NCBI GenBank assembly: GCA_013396525.1
Contig: VWYX01001135.1
Span: 181,833-245,832, forward strand
Source: Chaetorhynchus papuensis
Lineage: Eukaryota > Chordata > Aves > Passeriformes > Rhipiduridae
Length of the DNA: 64,000 nucleotides
Direction of reading: 5' to 3'
The position numbers and the translations under genes are program-made. A model generated the notes under the pieces. It saw only the letters and a program-made list of their open reading frames with translations, had not been told where the DNA came from and ran no database searches. Below, in pieces: positions 13,378 to 26,737 of the stretch (position 1 is its first letter; the number at the start of each line of letters is the position of its first letter).

Positions 13378-16300
13378 AAACAGAAGATGATCAAGAATGC
13401 ACTGAAGAGAAGTACAGCAAATAAGGATCTGACAGCTCTAAATTAAACAGGAGAAGGTGTAGCTGGAGAAAACATTCAAATTATCCCTATTTTCTAACAG
13501 GAAGGGGTCTCTTCACCACGGTCACTCACATAGAAAGGATAAGACACAAAAGCTTGTGCTCTACAGCCCATACAGAGCTCTCACACCAGGCAGCTGACAG
13601 AGGCAGGAGGGCTGTCACTGAGGAGCTGATAAGAGAGAGACGTGCTGCTACCCCTGCACCACAGCTGGGTCTGCCTGTCTGTGCTTATGGCAAGGGGTGG
13701 GACAGTGTCTGATCAATAACCCTGACGTTGGCTGGAAGGGTTTTGAGCCATTTCAGCTCTCACCCTGTCTCATCCTCTCCAATCTGCTTCCTTCCTTCTC
13801 ATCCTTCACACAAGTTTCAGAAACAGCAGTGGAAAAATAGAAAGCAAAAAGGGAATGGGCCATGAAAGAAAAAAAGGAATATACAGATCACATGAATGAA
13901 ACATGAAATAACATTACACTCAGGTCTTCCTACCATTTACATTTCTTCATATTTAAATTTTTCACAATTAACTGTAGGAGGAAGTGTCTCAAGCTGTCTC
14001 AAAAAGACCTGAAACTCCAAAAATTCCTTATTTCCTTTTCCCTACCTCTTTATATGCAATATACTGAATTTTTACCTAAAAGAAGAGGGAGCTATTGGGT
14101 ATGTAATAGTAGATATCAAAGATTTTGCTAGGTAATTGGGGAGAGAATATTCTGAAATGGATAAGGACATAAAGTGTTTTCAGGAAAATAATAACAAAAG
14201 CAATATTGGAAAATTTGGTGGAGGAGAAAGGACATGGAAAATTTGTAAAAATGGAGAAGTACCTACTTAGACAGCAGTGCTAGAACTTAAAACAAGTTAA
14301 ATCTCTGCCTTCCTGGATTGTAAAGCTTAGTTTCAAATAGTCTCACACTACATTCTTTTTCTTAAAGACATAGCAGAGCTTTGGCTGGGATTTTTCTCAT
14401 TTAAGGTTAGGCTGTAGGTTTCTAACTAACATTTTATGTGGTTTTATACTTAAGCTCCTTTCCAGTTCATGGAAAGAAAAAAAAAAAAGAATGAAAAAAT
14501 CCATACCCAGATTGATTTTATCTCTTTCTCATGAGGAAGAGTAAAATAAATTAACTACTCACAAGAAGTGCTTATTTTCCCCAGACGCAATAAAAGAAGC
14601 TTAGACAATGAGCAAAGATTTAGATATTGGTGTCCAAACTGATACCAAGATTTCAGCAGATGTCTGTCTGGTCAAGGTGACATAAAAAAATCAGCCAAAA
14701 GCAGCAACAGCTAAAGAAGGTAAAGGTAATGATAGGAAACTTTATCAAGTTGAGAGGCAGAGGATGAATAGACTTGAGCACAAAGTCTTTGCCTAATGGA
14801 GAACAGAAGAAGCACATGACTTCTAAACACATCCCCCTCCCTGAATGATGAAATTGTCCAAGAAAAGCAGCTTTGGGAAGAAAAACCAAAATGGAGCTAG
14901 GAAAAGCAATGTCTTTTTGAACTTTTACACTGCTTTGCACAGGGAGAGCTTAAGAGCATTCTGTGCAGAGTTTAGTCTAATTTCTGGGCGAATTATAATG
15001 GATATGGGAACCAAAACTATGGGGCACTCCTGGACTGCCTAAAGGGTTAAACCTCACTCTGAGTCTTCTCTATGCATGAATTGGATTGGATGAAGCCAGC
15101 CCTGATGCTCAACTGTCCCAAATGCCAGTGGGTGATGCTTTGCTCTCACTGACTGCTGGGAGGCTCCGGAGCCCTCACCAGGAAAATAAAGGGTACAAAA
15201 AGGCCCTGAGCACCTTGGCCTTTCTGCATCTGTTTTGGCACTACATTTCCTGCTCCACTCAGGAGCAGGAAGGTAGTTTGCTTTCTTTTCCTTTTGATGC
15301 CAAGGAAAATACCAAAGTACTAACACATCGCCCTGGGCAGACATGCACATGAATTGACATCATATACAGATAAGAAAATGTTTCAAACACGGTTGTTGAA
15401 GAGTAACTGTTTTAATATATCTGTTGCCAAATTAAAAACAAAAAAGAAAAGGATGTGATTGTGCTTGTTTTTGCTGTTTTGTCTTTGTTAACAAGACTGA
15501 CAGCCTGTTCTTTAAGACATAAAACAGGTGTTATAACTTGTTTTCCACAGATACACATAAGACCTAATTCGATGTGTGAAAGTTTGTCATATCCACATCA
15601 ATGTATTGAGAGAACAAGACTTACTTACAGATTAGTACAGCTGAAAGAGAGAATAACCTGCAGTCTGACCTCCTGGCCAACATAAATCCCAAATTATTCT
15701 TACAATCCCAGTGTATCATCTATACCTTGTTCAAAGCTGCAGTACTTTTCCTAATCTATAGAACTATCAGTTTTGGTTTATGAGACAGAACATTCCCTCA
15801 CTAGGACTAGAAAGCTGTTTGAGTGCTCAGCTACCATCGCCTGATGCACTTGATCTCCAGAATTAATGCTTTCATCTTCTGTTTGCAGTGTCATGTTTTA
15901 ATCCGAATCCTTTCCCTGTCTTCTAGGGCCCAGAACAAGTTGCTCGACTGGTGGTTAATCATGAAAGAATTGTAATTTTTCCGTACTAAGGTAAACATGT
16001 AAGCTCACAATGCTATTAGCTGTTTCTTGGCCTAAAAATAATCCCAAACAGACAAATAAGTAAGAAATTAAGTAACACGTTAGCTCAGCTACATCAGCAA
16101 TGTTTCACTTGCACAATAAAGAGAAAAAGAAAATAAAAGTTTTCAAGCTCCTTGCCTTCTTCTGCTCTGTGTAGAAACTCTAAACACAGCTGGTGCTTAA
16201 CAGTGCCTGCTTAAATGGAGAAAAAGTAATCACGAGGTGATACTGAACCCTCAAACTGGGAAAAACTACACAGCAAGTGCCTCACGAAGTTCTGCACAAA

Positions 16301-16767
16301 ACCCTGCTGGTAGCTATAGCAACTGCATTCACTGTATTCTTACTGGGAAACACTTTTTAAAGCTACGTAAGAAAGCACATTTTTCAGCCGTTGTCTACAT
16401 ATCCAACTTCCAGGCTTTTTGATGCAATCCTGTTCCCCCCATTCAGCTTCCACACCCCCTCTTCCACTTGGCATGCGTGGCATGTGGGTTGCTGGGGTTA
16501 CTCCCAAATTCAGGGAAGGAATTTTCTTTCAAAAATTCAGCAGGCTTAAATCTAAACTGCTGAACTGTGGCTTTCATTTCCAGTGAAATGCCATGCCAGC
16601 ACAAACACTTAACATCTCTCAGGCAAATCGGACATCCAAGAGAATTGCACTTAGAGCAATAACTGGTGTATGCCCCAAACACTGTAAAGGGGATAGGAAA
16701 GGAAACAATCTATAAGAACCCTAATTTTCTAGACCTGGAGAGATAAATTTTTATAAAGGCAGGCAAT
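13378..16767. other. Non-genic stretch
   Basis: No gene or recognisable repeat. A 12-base A run is at 14477-14488. Overlapping opposite-strand open frames near 15054-15352 are both under 100 codons and lack exon signals. Confidence 0.45.
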
Positions 16768-17032
16768 CACAGGACAAAGGGGAATGGTTTTAAGCTGAAG
16801 GAGGATAGATTTAGATCAGATATTAGGAAGACATTCTTCCCTGTGAGGGTGGTGAGGCCCTGGCACAGGCTGCCTAGAGAAGCTGTGTCTGCCCCATCCC
16901 TGGAAGTGTTCCAGCTTGGATGGGGGTTTGAGGAACCTGGTCCAGTGGAAGGTGTCCCTGCCCATGGCAGGGGGTTGGAACTAGAGGATCTTTAAGGTCG
17001 CTTCCAACCCAAACCACCCTGTGATTCTATGA
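16768..17032 (+). mobile_element. CR1 LINE 3'-end fragment
   Basis: Contains 'tagatttagatcagatatta', 'gtgaggccctggcacaggct', 'ggaaggtgtccctgcccatg' and the closing 'cttccaacccaaaccaccct' with 'gtgattctatga'. It covers the last coding part of ORF2, disrupted, and the 3' tail. Confidence 0.93.
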
Positions 17033-20000
17033 TTTGCTGCATGAGAATTCTGGTCTTGCTGCATTTACTTACTAGCAAGTGCTGTAAAGCTACAAAACTT
17101 CAACACTACACGTGGTATGACAGCTTTGGAGAGCCACTGTGCTTAATTCATCTCACATAAATGATGCCTTTCCATGGCACAGTCTTCTCTGCACAACTGG
17201 CACCATACAGTACAACAGCCAGGTTTGACATTAGTCTCTTGAAAGGGATTTCCCCCCCCCTTGAAATGTCTTTGTGAGACAGATGAGAGTGCTGCTGCTT
17301 CCCTGTACTGGATCAACCTTCTGAGCAGAAGACTGGGGCGGGCTTGACTGTTCTCTCTGCTGGTCCCATCCACATGAACCACAGCTTTGGCTCTAAAGTC
17401 TGAGAGAGAACAGCACTATCTCCTCACATTTGGTCTCCCCTCATGAGAAGGCAGAATTTTATGTCCCTCTGAGGTGTAAGAGACAAAAGATTGAGAGCAT
17501 AATGCAGGTCTCCAGTCTTTATACTGCACTTCCACTAGTGAAGTCTTTGGAAAAATGTTTATTGCAGCAAATTGAAAAGCGTATCCACCCTCACACCCCT
17601 CAAGTCTCTTCTCACTGTCAATAGGCCACTTCTTGCTTTTCCACACCACTGCATTAGTTTGATGTATTGATTCATTTATTCACATGAAGCAGCTTGTCCA
17701 CCTCGCCTATAACTGCTCTATTTATGAAAAGTTCACCATGGAAAACAAAACAAAATGCACAAATAAATCCTTCATAGACTGTTAGATTTTATCCAGGTTT
17801 GCTTTGGGATGCTATTCATAAAAGCCAGTTCTATTACTTTTCTAAAGTATTCAGTTCTATCCACAGGAATGCCACTGGATATCCATAAGACCAGTATTTT
17901 CCCTGTTTTTGTGTACTTCATAGGTAAAGTCCTTGTAAGTCTGAAAGTATTAAAAGACATAAATAATATTAAAATCTGTAAAAAAATTTTCAGCATTAAA
18001 ACTTTTGATGTCCACCATAAGCCAGAACTGAGTTGCAATTCAGGGCAAGAGAAACACTATGTCACACATTGCTGTGATGTTATCACTGATGTTATTCAAC
18101 ATTCCAATATATTAAAGCATTATGAGACCTGGAAAATATTCACAAGTTGTCATCTTTATCCTAATAACATCCTAGGGGCAAAAAGATTTCTTCCCCACAT
18201 ACCAACATGCAAGAGTGTCAGCTTTATAACTCCTGCCTATGAATTACACCAGGAGGACTCAGTTTCACTGGCAACAATTCAAACCCAGGGAAGTCAGGAC
18301 AATGAAGTGACTTCAAAGGAACATGAGTTATTGGAAAGATCATGCAAGAGCAGGCTAAGTATTCAACCTTAACACGCTTCAGTTTCATCAGATTCCAAAT
18401 TGCAGGAACCAATTATTTTTTTGTCACAGCAAATCTCTCATATCTCAGAGCCTGGCTCCATCCTGATGTGCAGCTGCAACTCTATTAGTGTAAATCAAAA
18501 AGAAAAAACGAAAACAAAACCAACAACCACAAAAAAAAAAGCGCAAACCCAAACTCCAAGGGACATACACAAGTGCAAAGTCTGAATAAAGCCACACAGA
18601 CCCTGATGCTGAGGCTGACCCACCTCTCTGCAGAGGACAAGCTCTTAAAATAAATGTTACCAAAGCACTGAAATCCATTCAACAGTTACTCTGAGATGAT
18701 TCTACTTAATGAGAGACTTCTCTTCAGCCACAAGTTATAAATAGGAGCGTTGCCTTTGCATAGTGTGAATCTCACAGCAAAGGGAACATTTCTAGGGGAA
18801 ACTCAGAGATTTAATCTAGGAATGGATTATATCATCCCGTTGCTCATTTTAGGAAAAGAATGAGAGGGGGGAGAAGTATTTTTCCCTCCATGTGTCCCTG
18901 AGGCACAGTAGGACCTACCTTATTCCTGAGCTCTGTCCTGCAGCAGAGAGAGCATTGCCTTTAGGAAAGCTTTTCCTGCAGGCTACAGCCCTGCCAGTAA
19001 ACAGGCAGGGACAGGCAGGATGTGGGCAGAACTTGGGAAATTCTCTACCCCTCCCAGGGACCAAAGTAGCCTCAGAGCCACCACAAGTGCAGAAGAGAAG
19101 GACAGTAAGGAAGGGCTACCCCTGCCGTGGTGCCTCCCATGATTGCTGCTCTCAGCTCCTGCCTGGCCAGGGGAGCACACAGGCAGTGCTTAGCACCCCT
19201 TCCCTCTGCTGGCAGATGCACCAGAGCCTCTCCTGGTCCCAGGATCAGCACTCACGGACTGGGGGATTCACTGGGGTTTGCAGATACCCATTTAATTCAG
19301 ACTGCTGCCTGGCACCCACAGGTCAGTGGCTTCTAGTCTGTAAGTTTGAGTATCTCCTGATGAAATTGCCTAGGAAGGATGTTGCCAGAAATGTTCCAGC
19401 TCACCTGGTTTGCTGCAGAGAGCAGTCTGAGGGCATTATTTTTTTACAATATTGTCATATACAATTGTTAAAACCAATTAAGTCATAATTTTAAACTTGC
19501 AGGTTTTGACAATCATTGAAAGCATTAGAAAAGATATGCATTTTTAAACCTATGCTTTTTAAAAATTATGCATTTTTAATAGTTCATGTATTCCTTCTGA
19601 AATTATCACATCAGTGGAAGCCAACACAGACAACTGTTTTATTAAATACCACACCCTGACATGTGTGATTTAGTCTTTGCTGGCTCTGCTGATTTAGTAG
19701 CATGGCTCACAAAAGGATCAATGTTCAGACAATCCCACTGGTCTCTCAGCACACCTCTTAGCAGATTAAAGCAGTCCATAATTTTTTATTGGAATGACAG
19801 AATCTGTCCCTAAATAAAGACAACACAATAGAAGCATCCATAAATTGGGAGTCATTTTCCACTTAAGTCTGTATAACATCGAAGACACTGTTGAAACCTT
19901 AAATCACAGAAAATAATTGCTGGTGACAGAGTCCTTCTTAGGCTTCATGGATTTATTCCCAGAAAATATTAAGCCCATGAGAAAGACTACATTAATTTTT

Positions 20001-20400
20001 TTATTGCCAGTTCCCATTCTACTTGCACACTGTTTAAAACAAATAAAAAAAAAAAAAAGATTTTTACTAAGAAAGCATCAGCGTGAACAAGGTCAGAGGC
20101 CTTTCCCCAATTCAGGTGATACAATGAAGGACCTTAGCAAAAGAAATTTTGGGCCTTAAGGATAGAGTTGAATATAAAGTAATCCCTGAGCAATCCTTGA
20201 ACACAGAAAACCCACCCATACAGAAAATCTACTTATTTTCATCAACGAGTTTTCTCATTAAAAGTTTGAAATCTGGGACCCTACAACACAGAAGCAGGCA
20301 CTGAACTAGACATGCCTGCCATGTTTTGAACTTGGTCACCAAAGTGAGCTGCCTTTTCAGTATTTCACCCTAAAACTTTCACTCGAGTGGCGCCACTGAC
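17033..20400. other. Non-genic stretch
   Basis: No gene supported. A 9-base C run lies at 17252-17260, an A-rich patch at about 18497-18545 and a 14-base A run at 20045-20058. Two plus-strand open frames of about 190 codons (17809-18372 and 18892-19488) were considered and rejected. Confidence 0.4.
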
Positions 20401-20473
20401 AGGGAATTGGCTCAAGTGGCAGAGCGCTCGCTCAGCAAGCGAGAGGCAGCGGGATCGATGCTCGCATTCTCCA
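20401..20473 (+). pseudogene. tRNA-Ala (AGC)-like locus, probably a pseudogene
   Basis: These 73 bases fold as a complete tRNA cloverleaf. Acceptor arm: 20401-20407 with 20466-20472, plus discriminator A at 20473. D arm: 20410-20425. Anticodon arm: 20427-20443, with loop tcagcaa and anticodon AGC at 20434-20436. Variable loop of 5. T arm: 20449-20465. The internal promoters are good: 'tggctcaagtgg' (A box) and 'ggatcgatgct' (B box, with the A54 typical of vertebrate tRNA-Ala). A T4 run follows at 20476-20479. Against function: base 33 is C rather than the near-universal U, and A1 cannot pair with C72. There is no poly(A) or LINE tail, so it looks like a decayed tRNA gene rather than a SINE head. 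Confidence 0.8.
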
Positions 20474-20525
20474 GTGTTTTCAGAATTTCAGAATTATGAA
20501 CCACACGGCAGCGTTTGAAATTGTT

Positions 20526-20676
20526 CTGAGATGGGCTCAGCTGGTCAGAGCCTGGTGCTGATAATGCCAAGGTTGAGGGTTCGATCCCCGTGGGGACCAT
20601 TCACTAAAAAGCCAGACTGGATGATCCTTGTGAGTCTCTTCCAGCTCAGGCTATTCTGTGCTTCTGTGATCACTGA
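20526..20676 (+). mobile_element. tRNA-Ile-derived SINE with CR1-like tail (TguSINE1 type)
   Basis: The head (about 20526-20598) is a tRNA-Ile copy. It has A box 'gggctcagctgg', anticodon arm tggtg-ctgataa-tgcca with GAT at 20560-20562, and a perfect B box 'ggttcgatccc'. The tail reads 'gactggatgatccttgtgag', 'tcttccagctcagg' and 'attctgtgcttctgtgat', matching a CR1 3' end, so CR1 machinery probably mobilised it. This arrangement is the one described for TguSINE1 of zebra finch. It supports a passerine source but does not prove it. Confidence 0.88.
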
Positions 20677-21442
20677 TGGAAGATGTGTTTACTCTCCTTC
20701 AAGCATCAGGCTAACTTTTTTTTTTAATTTAGTAACAAATGGGTATCATATTTCTCCTTTCTCCTAGAAAATAATAGCACAAATTTTTGAAAGTTGTCCA
20801 TGGTATCTAATACTTTACAAGCTCCCTCTGCAATTTTTACCTTTTAGCTCCCATTCTTCCCACTTTTTGTGATTTTGTGTCCCAGGGGATGAAATTCAGA
20901 GTGTTTTGTGATTCAGTTTGACTTCTCCAAGAAGGTCACAAGCTTGTCTTTTGTGAAAAATCATGAGTTAAAAGAACCATCTCCTGTAAAATAAAAGATT
21001 TCACAAGTCCTAGGACCAAAGGAAAATGCTGCTTAGATGTGAATTACGTGGTTTAGATGATTATTGACCCAATAATCATTCAAATTCTTGGGAAGAAGAC
21101 TCTGCTCTTGGCAGCAGGCAACACAGTTGAAACAACAGCAATTCCAGAAGCATCAAATGCTGATCACCAACTCTCTTCAAAACCCTCTAGGACAGCAGGG
21201 ACCTGGTGCAAAACCTACAAGACCCCCCTGGTCACTTGTCCACTGCTCAGGCATCCAGCTGCTGCTCTTGCAATGTGAGCAGCTACCAAGATGGAGTTTT
21301 TCACCAAGAAAGGAAAGTTAGGCAATAAATAAAAAATGCAGGCAGGTGGTGAGAAAAATAGGGTTATAACCAGACTCTTCACCTGTCACTTGGTCTTTAA
21401 AATGTCATATTTTTTTAGATGGGGATAGGGGATGGATTTCGG
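20677..21442. other. Non-genic stretch
   Basis: No gene or repeat recognised between the SINE and the next CR1 copy. Open frames are under 80 codons. Confidence 0.5.
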
Positions 21443-21604
21443 ATGAAGAAGTTGTGGATGCCCCGTCCCTGGATGTGCAAGGACAGGCTGGATGGGGTTT
21501 GGAGCAACCTGGACCAGTGGAAGGTGTCCCTGATCATGGCAGGGGGTGGGAACAAGATAATTTTTGAGGTTTCCTTCAACCCAAACAATTATGCAATTTC
21601 TATG
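21443..21604 (+). mobile_element. CR1 LINE 3'-end fragment
   Basis: Shows 'agaagttgtggatgccccgt', 'ggctggatggggtttggagc', 'ggaaggtgtccctgatcatg' and 'ccttcaacccaaacaattat' before the degraded tail. It is more diverged than the copies at 12670 and 16768. Confidence 0.9.
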
Positions 21605-24600
21605 GTTCATTTTGTATAAAATTACTGTGACAGAGTCAGAATTAAGCTCAGTTCAGCTGTCCAAGCCTCACACCAAAAGCAAGGCCCTCCTGTCCCACAT
21701 TATCTCAGCTGGGACAGGAGCAAAGGGTGCCCTTCTTTACCAGACTTGATCCTCGTGTGGAAAGATTTACCTTGTAATGGACAGGATTTCACTAAGCCCA
21801 TGAGTACACAGCATTAAATGTCCAAAGGGGCTGAGAGCCTCCTCAGATCTCCCATTCTTCGCAACGGTACCGAAGGAGAAAAACTCTCCTATGAGCTTTG
21901 CAGCCATCCGATTCAGCATCATGTCACAGAAGAGAGAAGGGATTAGCACTTATCATCTGATCGGGCAAACAAGTTAGCCAAACAAGAAGAGCTGGTAATG
22001 AGGCAGAAAAGCTGTTTGCACAATGGTACAGATCCTCCCACCTAGGCATGAACCAAGAGTGTTCATAATACTGCTATTTAATTGAGAGACTCCATAGATA
22101 AAGGCCAATTTTTAATTGAGACACTCGAGTAGATAAAGGCCAAGTTTTTGCAGACAGCATAGGACTGACAAAAGAAAAAAATCCATGCTCTGTGGAGCTT
22201 CTTAATGAAAAATCAGAATTAATAAACCTTGTCCTATTTGTAACAGGAATAAGTGAAATGATCATTTATGCAAGAGTCCGTTTCACAGGAAATTGTTGCC
22301 TGCCATGTTCCAGCAATTATTTTGGTTTCAATGAAGGAACAACACTGGCTTTGTGACAGAATTGTGAATTGTCTTAAAGTTGCACTAAATCAACCCAAAG
22401 ACTGGTATTCCCCAAAGCCAGCTTAATTCCTCCTCTTCAATGGGCCCTGGATGAGAGAGAGAAGAGGTTTTTAAAGATAATGTGCAGTCCAACAGCCTAA
22501 TGCCACCTCTGTCATCTTTGACACTCAGTTATATGACATCCCCATCACATCACGTATCTCCTGAAAGATCCTAGATCTGATACCTGGGATAAATAGTCAC
22601 ATCACCCCTCTACAGCTATTCCAGACCCTCCTGCTCACCCAAACAAGTTTTTTAATCAATACAAGACTTTTCAATTTATTGACAGAGAGGTGCCACTGAT
22701 ATTGGGTCAACAGCCATGGCCACTCCAGGCTGCTGTGGGGAATCGGTCCTGCTGAGACTCTGCTGAGCCTTATTGAAATTATGAGGTTTCCTCTGACCAA
22801 ATACAGAGATTTACAGTGTAGCTGTCTACATTTGAGTAAACCACCTGCCAGGCCTCTATAATCCATAAAGAGGAACAGACACTTTCAGGGAGTAATATAT
22901 TTCAAAAAGGTCAGACAAATTACCCTGAAAAACTTAGCATTTTTTCCACCATTTTAAGGCAGCAAGGGATGTCTGGCTGAGAGTGAGGACCAACAACAGA
23001 CACCTAAATCTAGGTGAAGTGACCCAACATGATGTCTTGGACAGGAAAGGCCCATCTCCACACACACTCAGCCTCTCTGCTTGAGGCAGACAGACCCAAG
23101 GGAGGTAAAATGCCACACATACCAGTGTCACTGCCTTTTGTCCCGTGTTATGTCCATCCATGCCATGGGCCATTGAAATTATTTAAGGGAAATAAGCTCA
23201 TGATATGATGCATCTGCAAGTCACTAATGAAGAGAATTACAAAGGCATAGGCTAAGGGAAAAAGTGACACTGGTTAAACCAGAGTTATTCCTGCTTATTT
23301 CTGGTGGGATTCTTCTTGTTTAGTTCTGATTTGGGTTTGTTTTGTTTTGTTTTTCTTCTGAGTCCTAAAGACCTACAAAACTGCCAGCAACTCTTTCAGC
23401 TAGGGGGACAGACTTCCCAAAACTCCCCAAAACTCAGTGTATCCTCTGTGGCTTCCTTGGCTGGGCAGAACCTGCCTTAGAGGTTATTGCCTTCAAAAAC
23501 ATTTTCTGGGAGAGAGACAGGGAGCAGAGCCATAGACATGGAAATGAGGGGAAATTGAAGTAAGAGTAAATAGGTTTAAGTTGTTTATCATACCAGTGGA
23601 ATCCGGTATAAGGGTGCTTGATGCTTTATCTGTTTTCCTACATGTTATCAGTCCTACCTCAGAAAACTGCTGAAGGAAATCAGCAGCTCTTTGACTTCCC
23701 TGTGTCACCACATCCAAAATTAGCAACTTAATTCTGTAGCCCACTCGTAACTGCCACAGCCTGCCTGGGGTCATGGCCCATAGTCTGGGAACAGCTGCTA
23801 AGGGAAGAGAAAAGGATGCTAAGGCAAGAAAATGTGGCAGTAAAAATATATACTGAAAAGGAGAAAAAAAACCAAGGCAGCAATAAAAATAAGTAATGGC
23901 AGAACAGCAAATTTTAAAAGGAGAAGAAAAAAGTAGTCAAATATATACAAATAGCTTGAGTAAAAACTGAACAGAAAATGTACTCAGTAATAAGCCCAAG
24001 GGATGGCAAAGAAAGAAGATAATATAAGCCCAGTTGTAAACGGTTTTAATTTCAGGAATCAATCATAAAAGTACTTATCCGTATAATTAAGAAAAGCCTC
24101 CAGAAAACATAAAAACCACTCTCAGAAACACTCTAGAGGTGGTACCGTAATTAAACAGCAAAGCAGGACAAGGGAAATTGCCTTGAAACAACTCAAGGTG
24201 GCTTATGAAATATCAGACTTGGACAAGGATTGTCAATCCATCTGTTAGGAATGAGCTGCTCGCTCCTGCCCAGCCTCCCGGGGCAGCTGAACACATTTAT
24301 TATCTATGTTAAAGCAGTGTCCTTTAAAAAAGGAATGGGTTTTTTTCTTCTTCTTTCTGCAGGAACATGAAGCACTGTCCATGGCAGAGCTACAGCATCA
24401 GGTGCTGTGTTCAGACTGAGCATCCTGGGCTGTGCTGCTGCAGATCATGGAAATGAGGCAGATCTGAGCTCTGTCAGTGCTCACACAGGAACAGAAGAAT
24501 TCCAAGTGCTACAGAAGAGCTGTGCCTTGCTGCCTCTTGACCTGTGCTGAATTAATTTCCCAGCCAGGATTTAAAACCACTGTGCCTGACCACCCTGTCT

Positions 24601-26737
24601 AGACCCAGGGGGTCAGTGGGGTGGGTTTGCTGCAGATTTTCTGGTATATATTGCAAAGATAAGCACCGGGAAACATTCTTTTATCAAGCATTACAATGGA
24701 CTGAAAACCATGTGTTCCTTTCCTTGTAGATTCGTTAGGATATTTAACTTATTGTGAAGAAAAAGCAGTCCTACCACCAAAATGGATAAGAGGTTTCACG
24801 GATGTCCAGCACAAGAAGTGCTGTAAAATAGGTACCAGCTGTTGCTTCATTGCTAAGAACTGCAGTGGCAATCAGATTATTTGTAGCCCTTATCTGTTGG
24901 TGAAATTGGAATTAGTGAAGTTCTGTCATACAAGAGGTAATTAGTTTTACACTAAGCATGGAGCCAGCAGAAATCCCCGAATACCTCTCAACTTTACAGC
25001 TCAAAGAAAATCTTTGCAATCAATAGGCAGAGTAATTCTTTCTATGGCAATCAGTATTAACCAGGTTGCTCTGGAAGGAAATACCTGGGTGCTGACCATG
25101 GGCACACAATTCAACATGGTTAAGCACTGAAAAGATTGCATTTGGGCAATGGGCAGTCAAACCACAACTGAGTGTTGGCTAAGCTTAGAACAAAGACCAT
25201 GAGTCCAAAAATAATTAAATCTGTCAATGGTTTAAACTTGCCCTCAAATGTGAAGTGAAATATGGCAGTTTTGACATCTCTTATTAAAATCACTTAAGAA
25301 TCAATATGCAGGACATAAAAATAATCAAATCAAGTTGCTTAAACTGAACTCAGGGGATCCTTCTGTTCTGCAAAGAATCAAAGATTAATTTCTAGGGAAC
25401 TGAATCAATGCAAAGTAAATAGATTCTGATGAGCTGGAGAAGGATAACTTACGTCTACTGCATAGTAGATGAGCTCTGCGATAACAGCACTCCCTGAGCA
25501 GAGGAAATCTACACAACTGCATAATCAGCACTGACAGCACTTGCAAAACATGACCTATAGCTCTGTTTCATTCATTCCTAATGAATAATCAAGGCTAACA
25601 CAGCTTGGAGAAGCTTTGTGGCATGTGATCAGATCAGGGACAGGTTTGGCACTTTTTGGCCAGCTCTGCAGCCCCACACACCCTGGGGTGGGATCTGTGA
25701 CTCCTCAGTGGGCTCCCAGGACAGGCTGCTTTGCTTTTTTTGTAGGACAAGGGTTTGCAAATGAGTGCCAGAGCTCACAGGCACCTGCCCAGTCTTCACT
25801 GCTGAATTTTCTCTGTACTAGGAAAGAAATGGGAAGTTTTTAGAGAGTATTCATACTGCTTTGCAGGAAGAAGCCTTCTAAAGCCAAAATACTTCCAGAA
25901 ATCTCCGACCCTTTTTACTGTACACAAAGGAACCAGATATTTGCCATGAAAACCTCAGTGTAATAAAGAAGAGCAACTCAGCCCACTTTGATCTCCCAAA
26001 TGAACTTTTTTTTCTAGGTTGCATCTAGCACTACAAGGAATCAAAAGGTGTCTCACTACTTGCATCATCTGATTTGTGAAATAAATCTTCCATTAAACAA
26101 CATATCTGTTGCATATCAGTAATGGTTATTACAGAGATGGCTTGTTTCTTTTTTTTCCCCACTCCAGATTAAAATCTCCAAGCTGTAACACAAGTCCCTG
26201 GCAGGTGATGGACCCACCATCAACTCACCTACTGCCAATCCTGAAACAGTTTTCTCAGGGCAATAATAGAGTGTGCATACTTTTTCTTTGCTATGAGAAG
26301 TATGAGCTATTCAACTGACCCTTTAATGATGCTGAAAAATAAATATTATTAGTCCACTCCCACCCTCATATTCAGACCAGAAAGGAAGAAGCAACTTGTC
26401 CCACAAGGAGAAATATCCATCCTGCTTCGTGGCTCACATTCACATGATAATTTTTTTCAGCCTAGTCAGTGGAGCTGGACATCAGGAGCAAAGCAAGGAG
26501 AATAAATCAGGGCATACTCCCCCCACCCCTTGCCCCCAGCCAAGCTCCTCTGCTGCCATTGGCAGCCCAGGGTTTGTAATTGCTGATCACAACCCCCACA
26601 GCAGCCTGCACCAGCAAGGGCTAAGGAGATCACATACAGGGAAAGTCCTGAGATGGAAAATGAGGGCTGGAGGGATCTTGGTGCTCCACTGTTGTCTCTG
26701 AATAGAAGACCTGTGAGGAGGTTGGTTTCTTCTCCCA
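21605..26737. other. Non-genic stretch
   Basis: Five kilobases with no supported gene. It holds a 34-35 bp two-copy tandem duplication at 22078-22147 and a short TTTTG-rich patch at about 23336-23353. Open frames are under 105 codons. A GC-richer patch at 25616-25850 and another at 26460-26700 show no exon structure I would defend. Confidence 0.45.
22078..22147. repeat. Two-copy tandem duplication, unit 34-35 bp
   Basis: The motif 'taattgagagactccataga' with 'taaaggccaa' recurs next door as 'taattgagacactcgagtag' with 'ataaaggccaag'. The copies differ at a handful of positions, so this is an old local duplication rather than an active minisatellite. Confidence 0.8.

Noticed and set aside
17809..18372. 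188-codon plus-strand open frame
   Set aside because: No recognisable domain, odd composition, no splice or promoter context, and a shorter open frame on the opposite strand. Length is within what chance can give in 64 kb.
18892..19488. 199-codon plus-strand open frame
   Set aside because: GC-richer patch with low stop density; the protein is Ser/Gln/Leu-rich without known motifs and other frames are also open in part.
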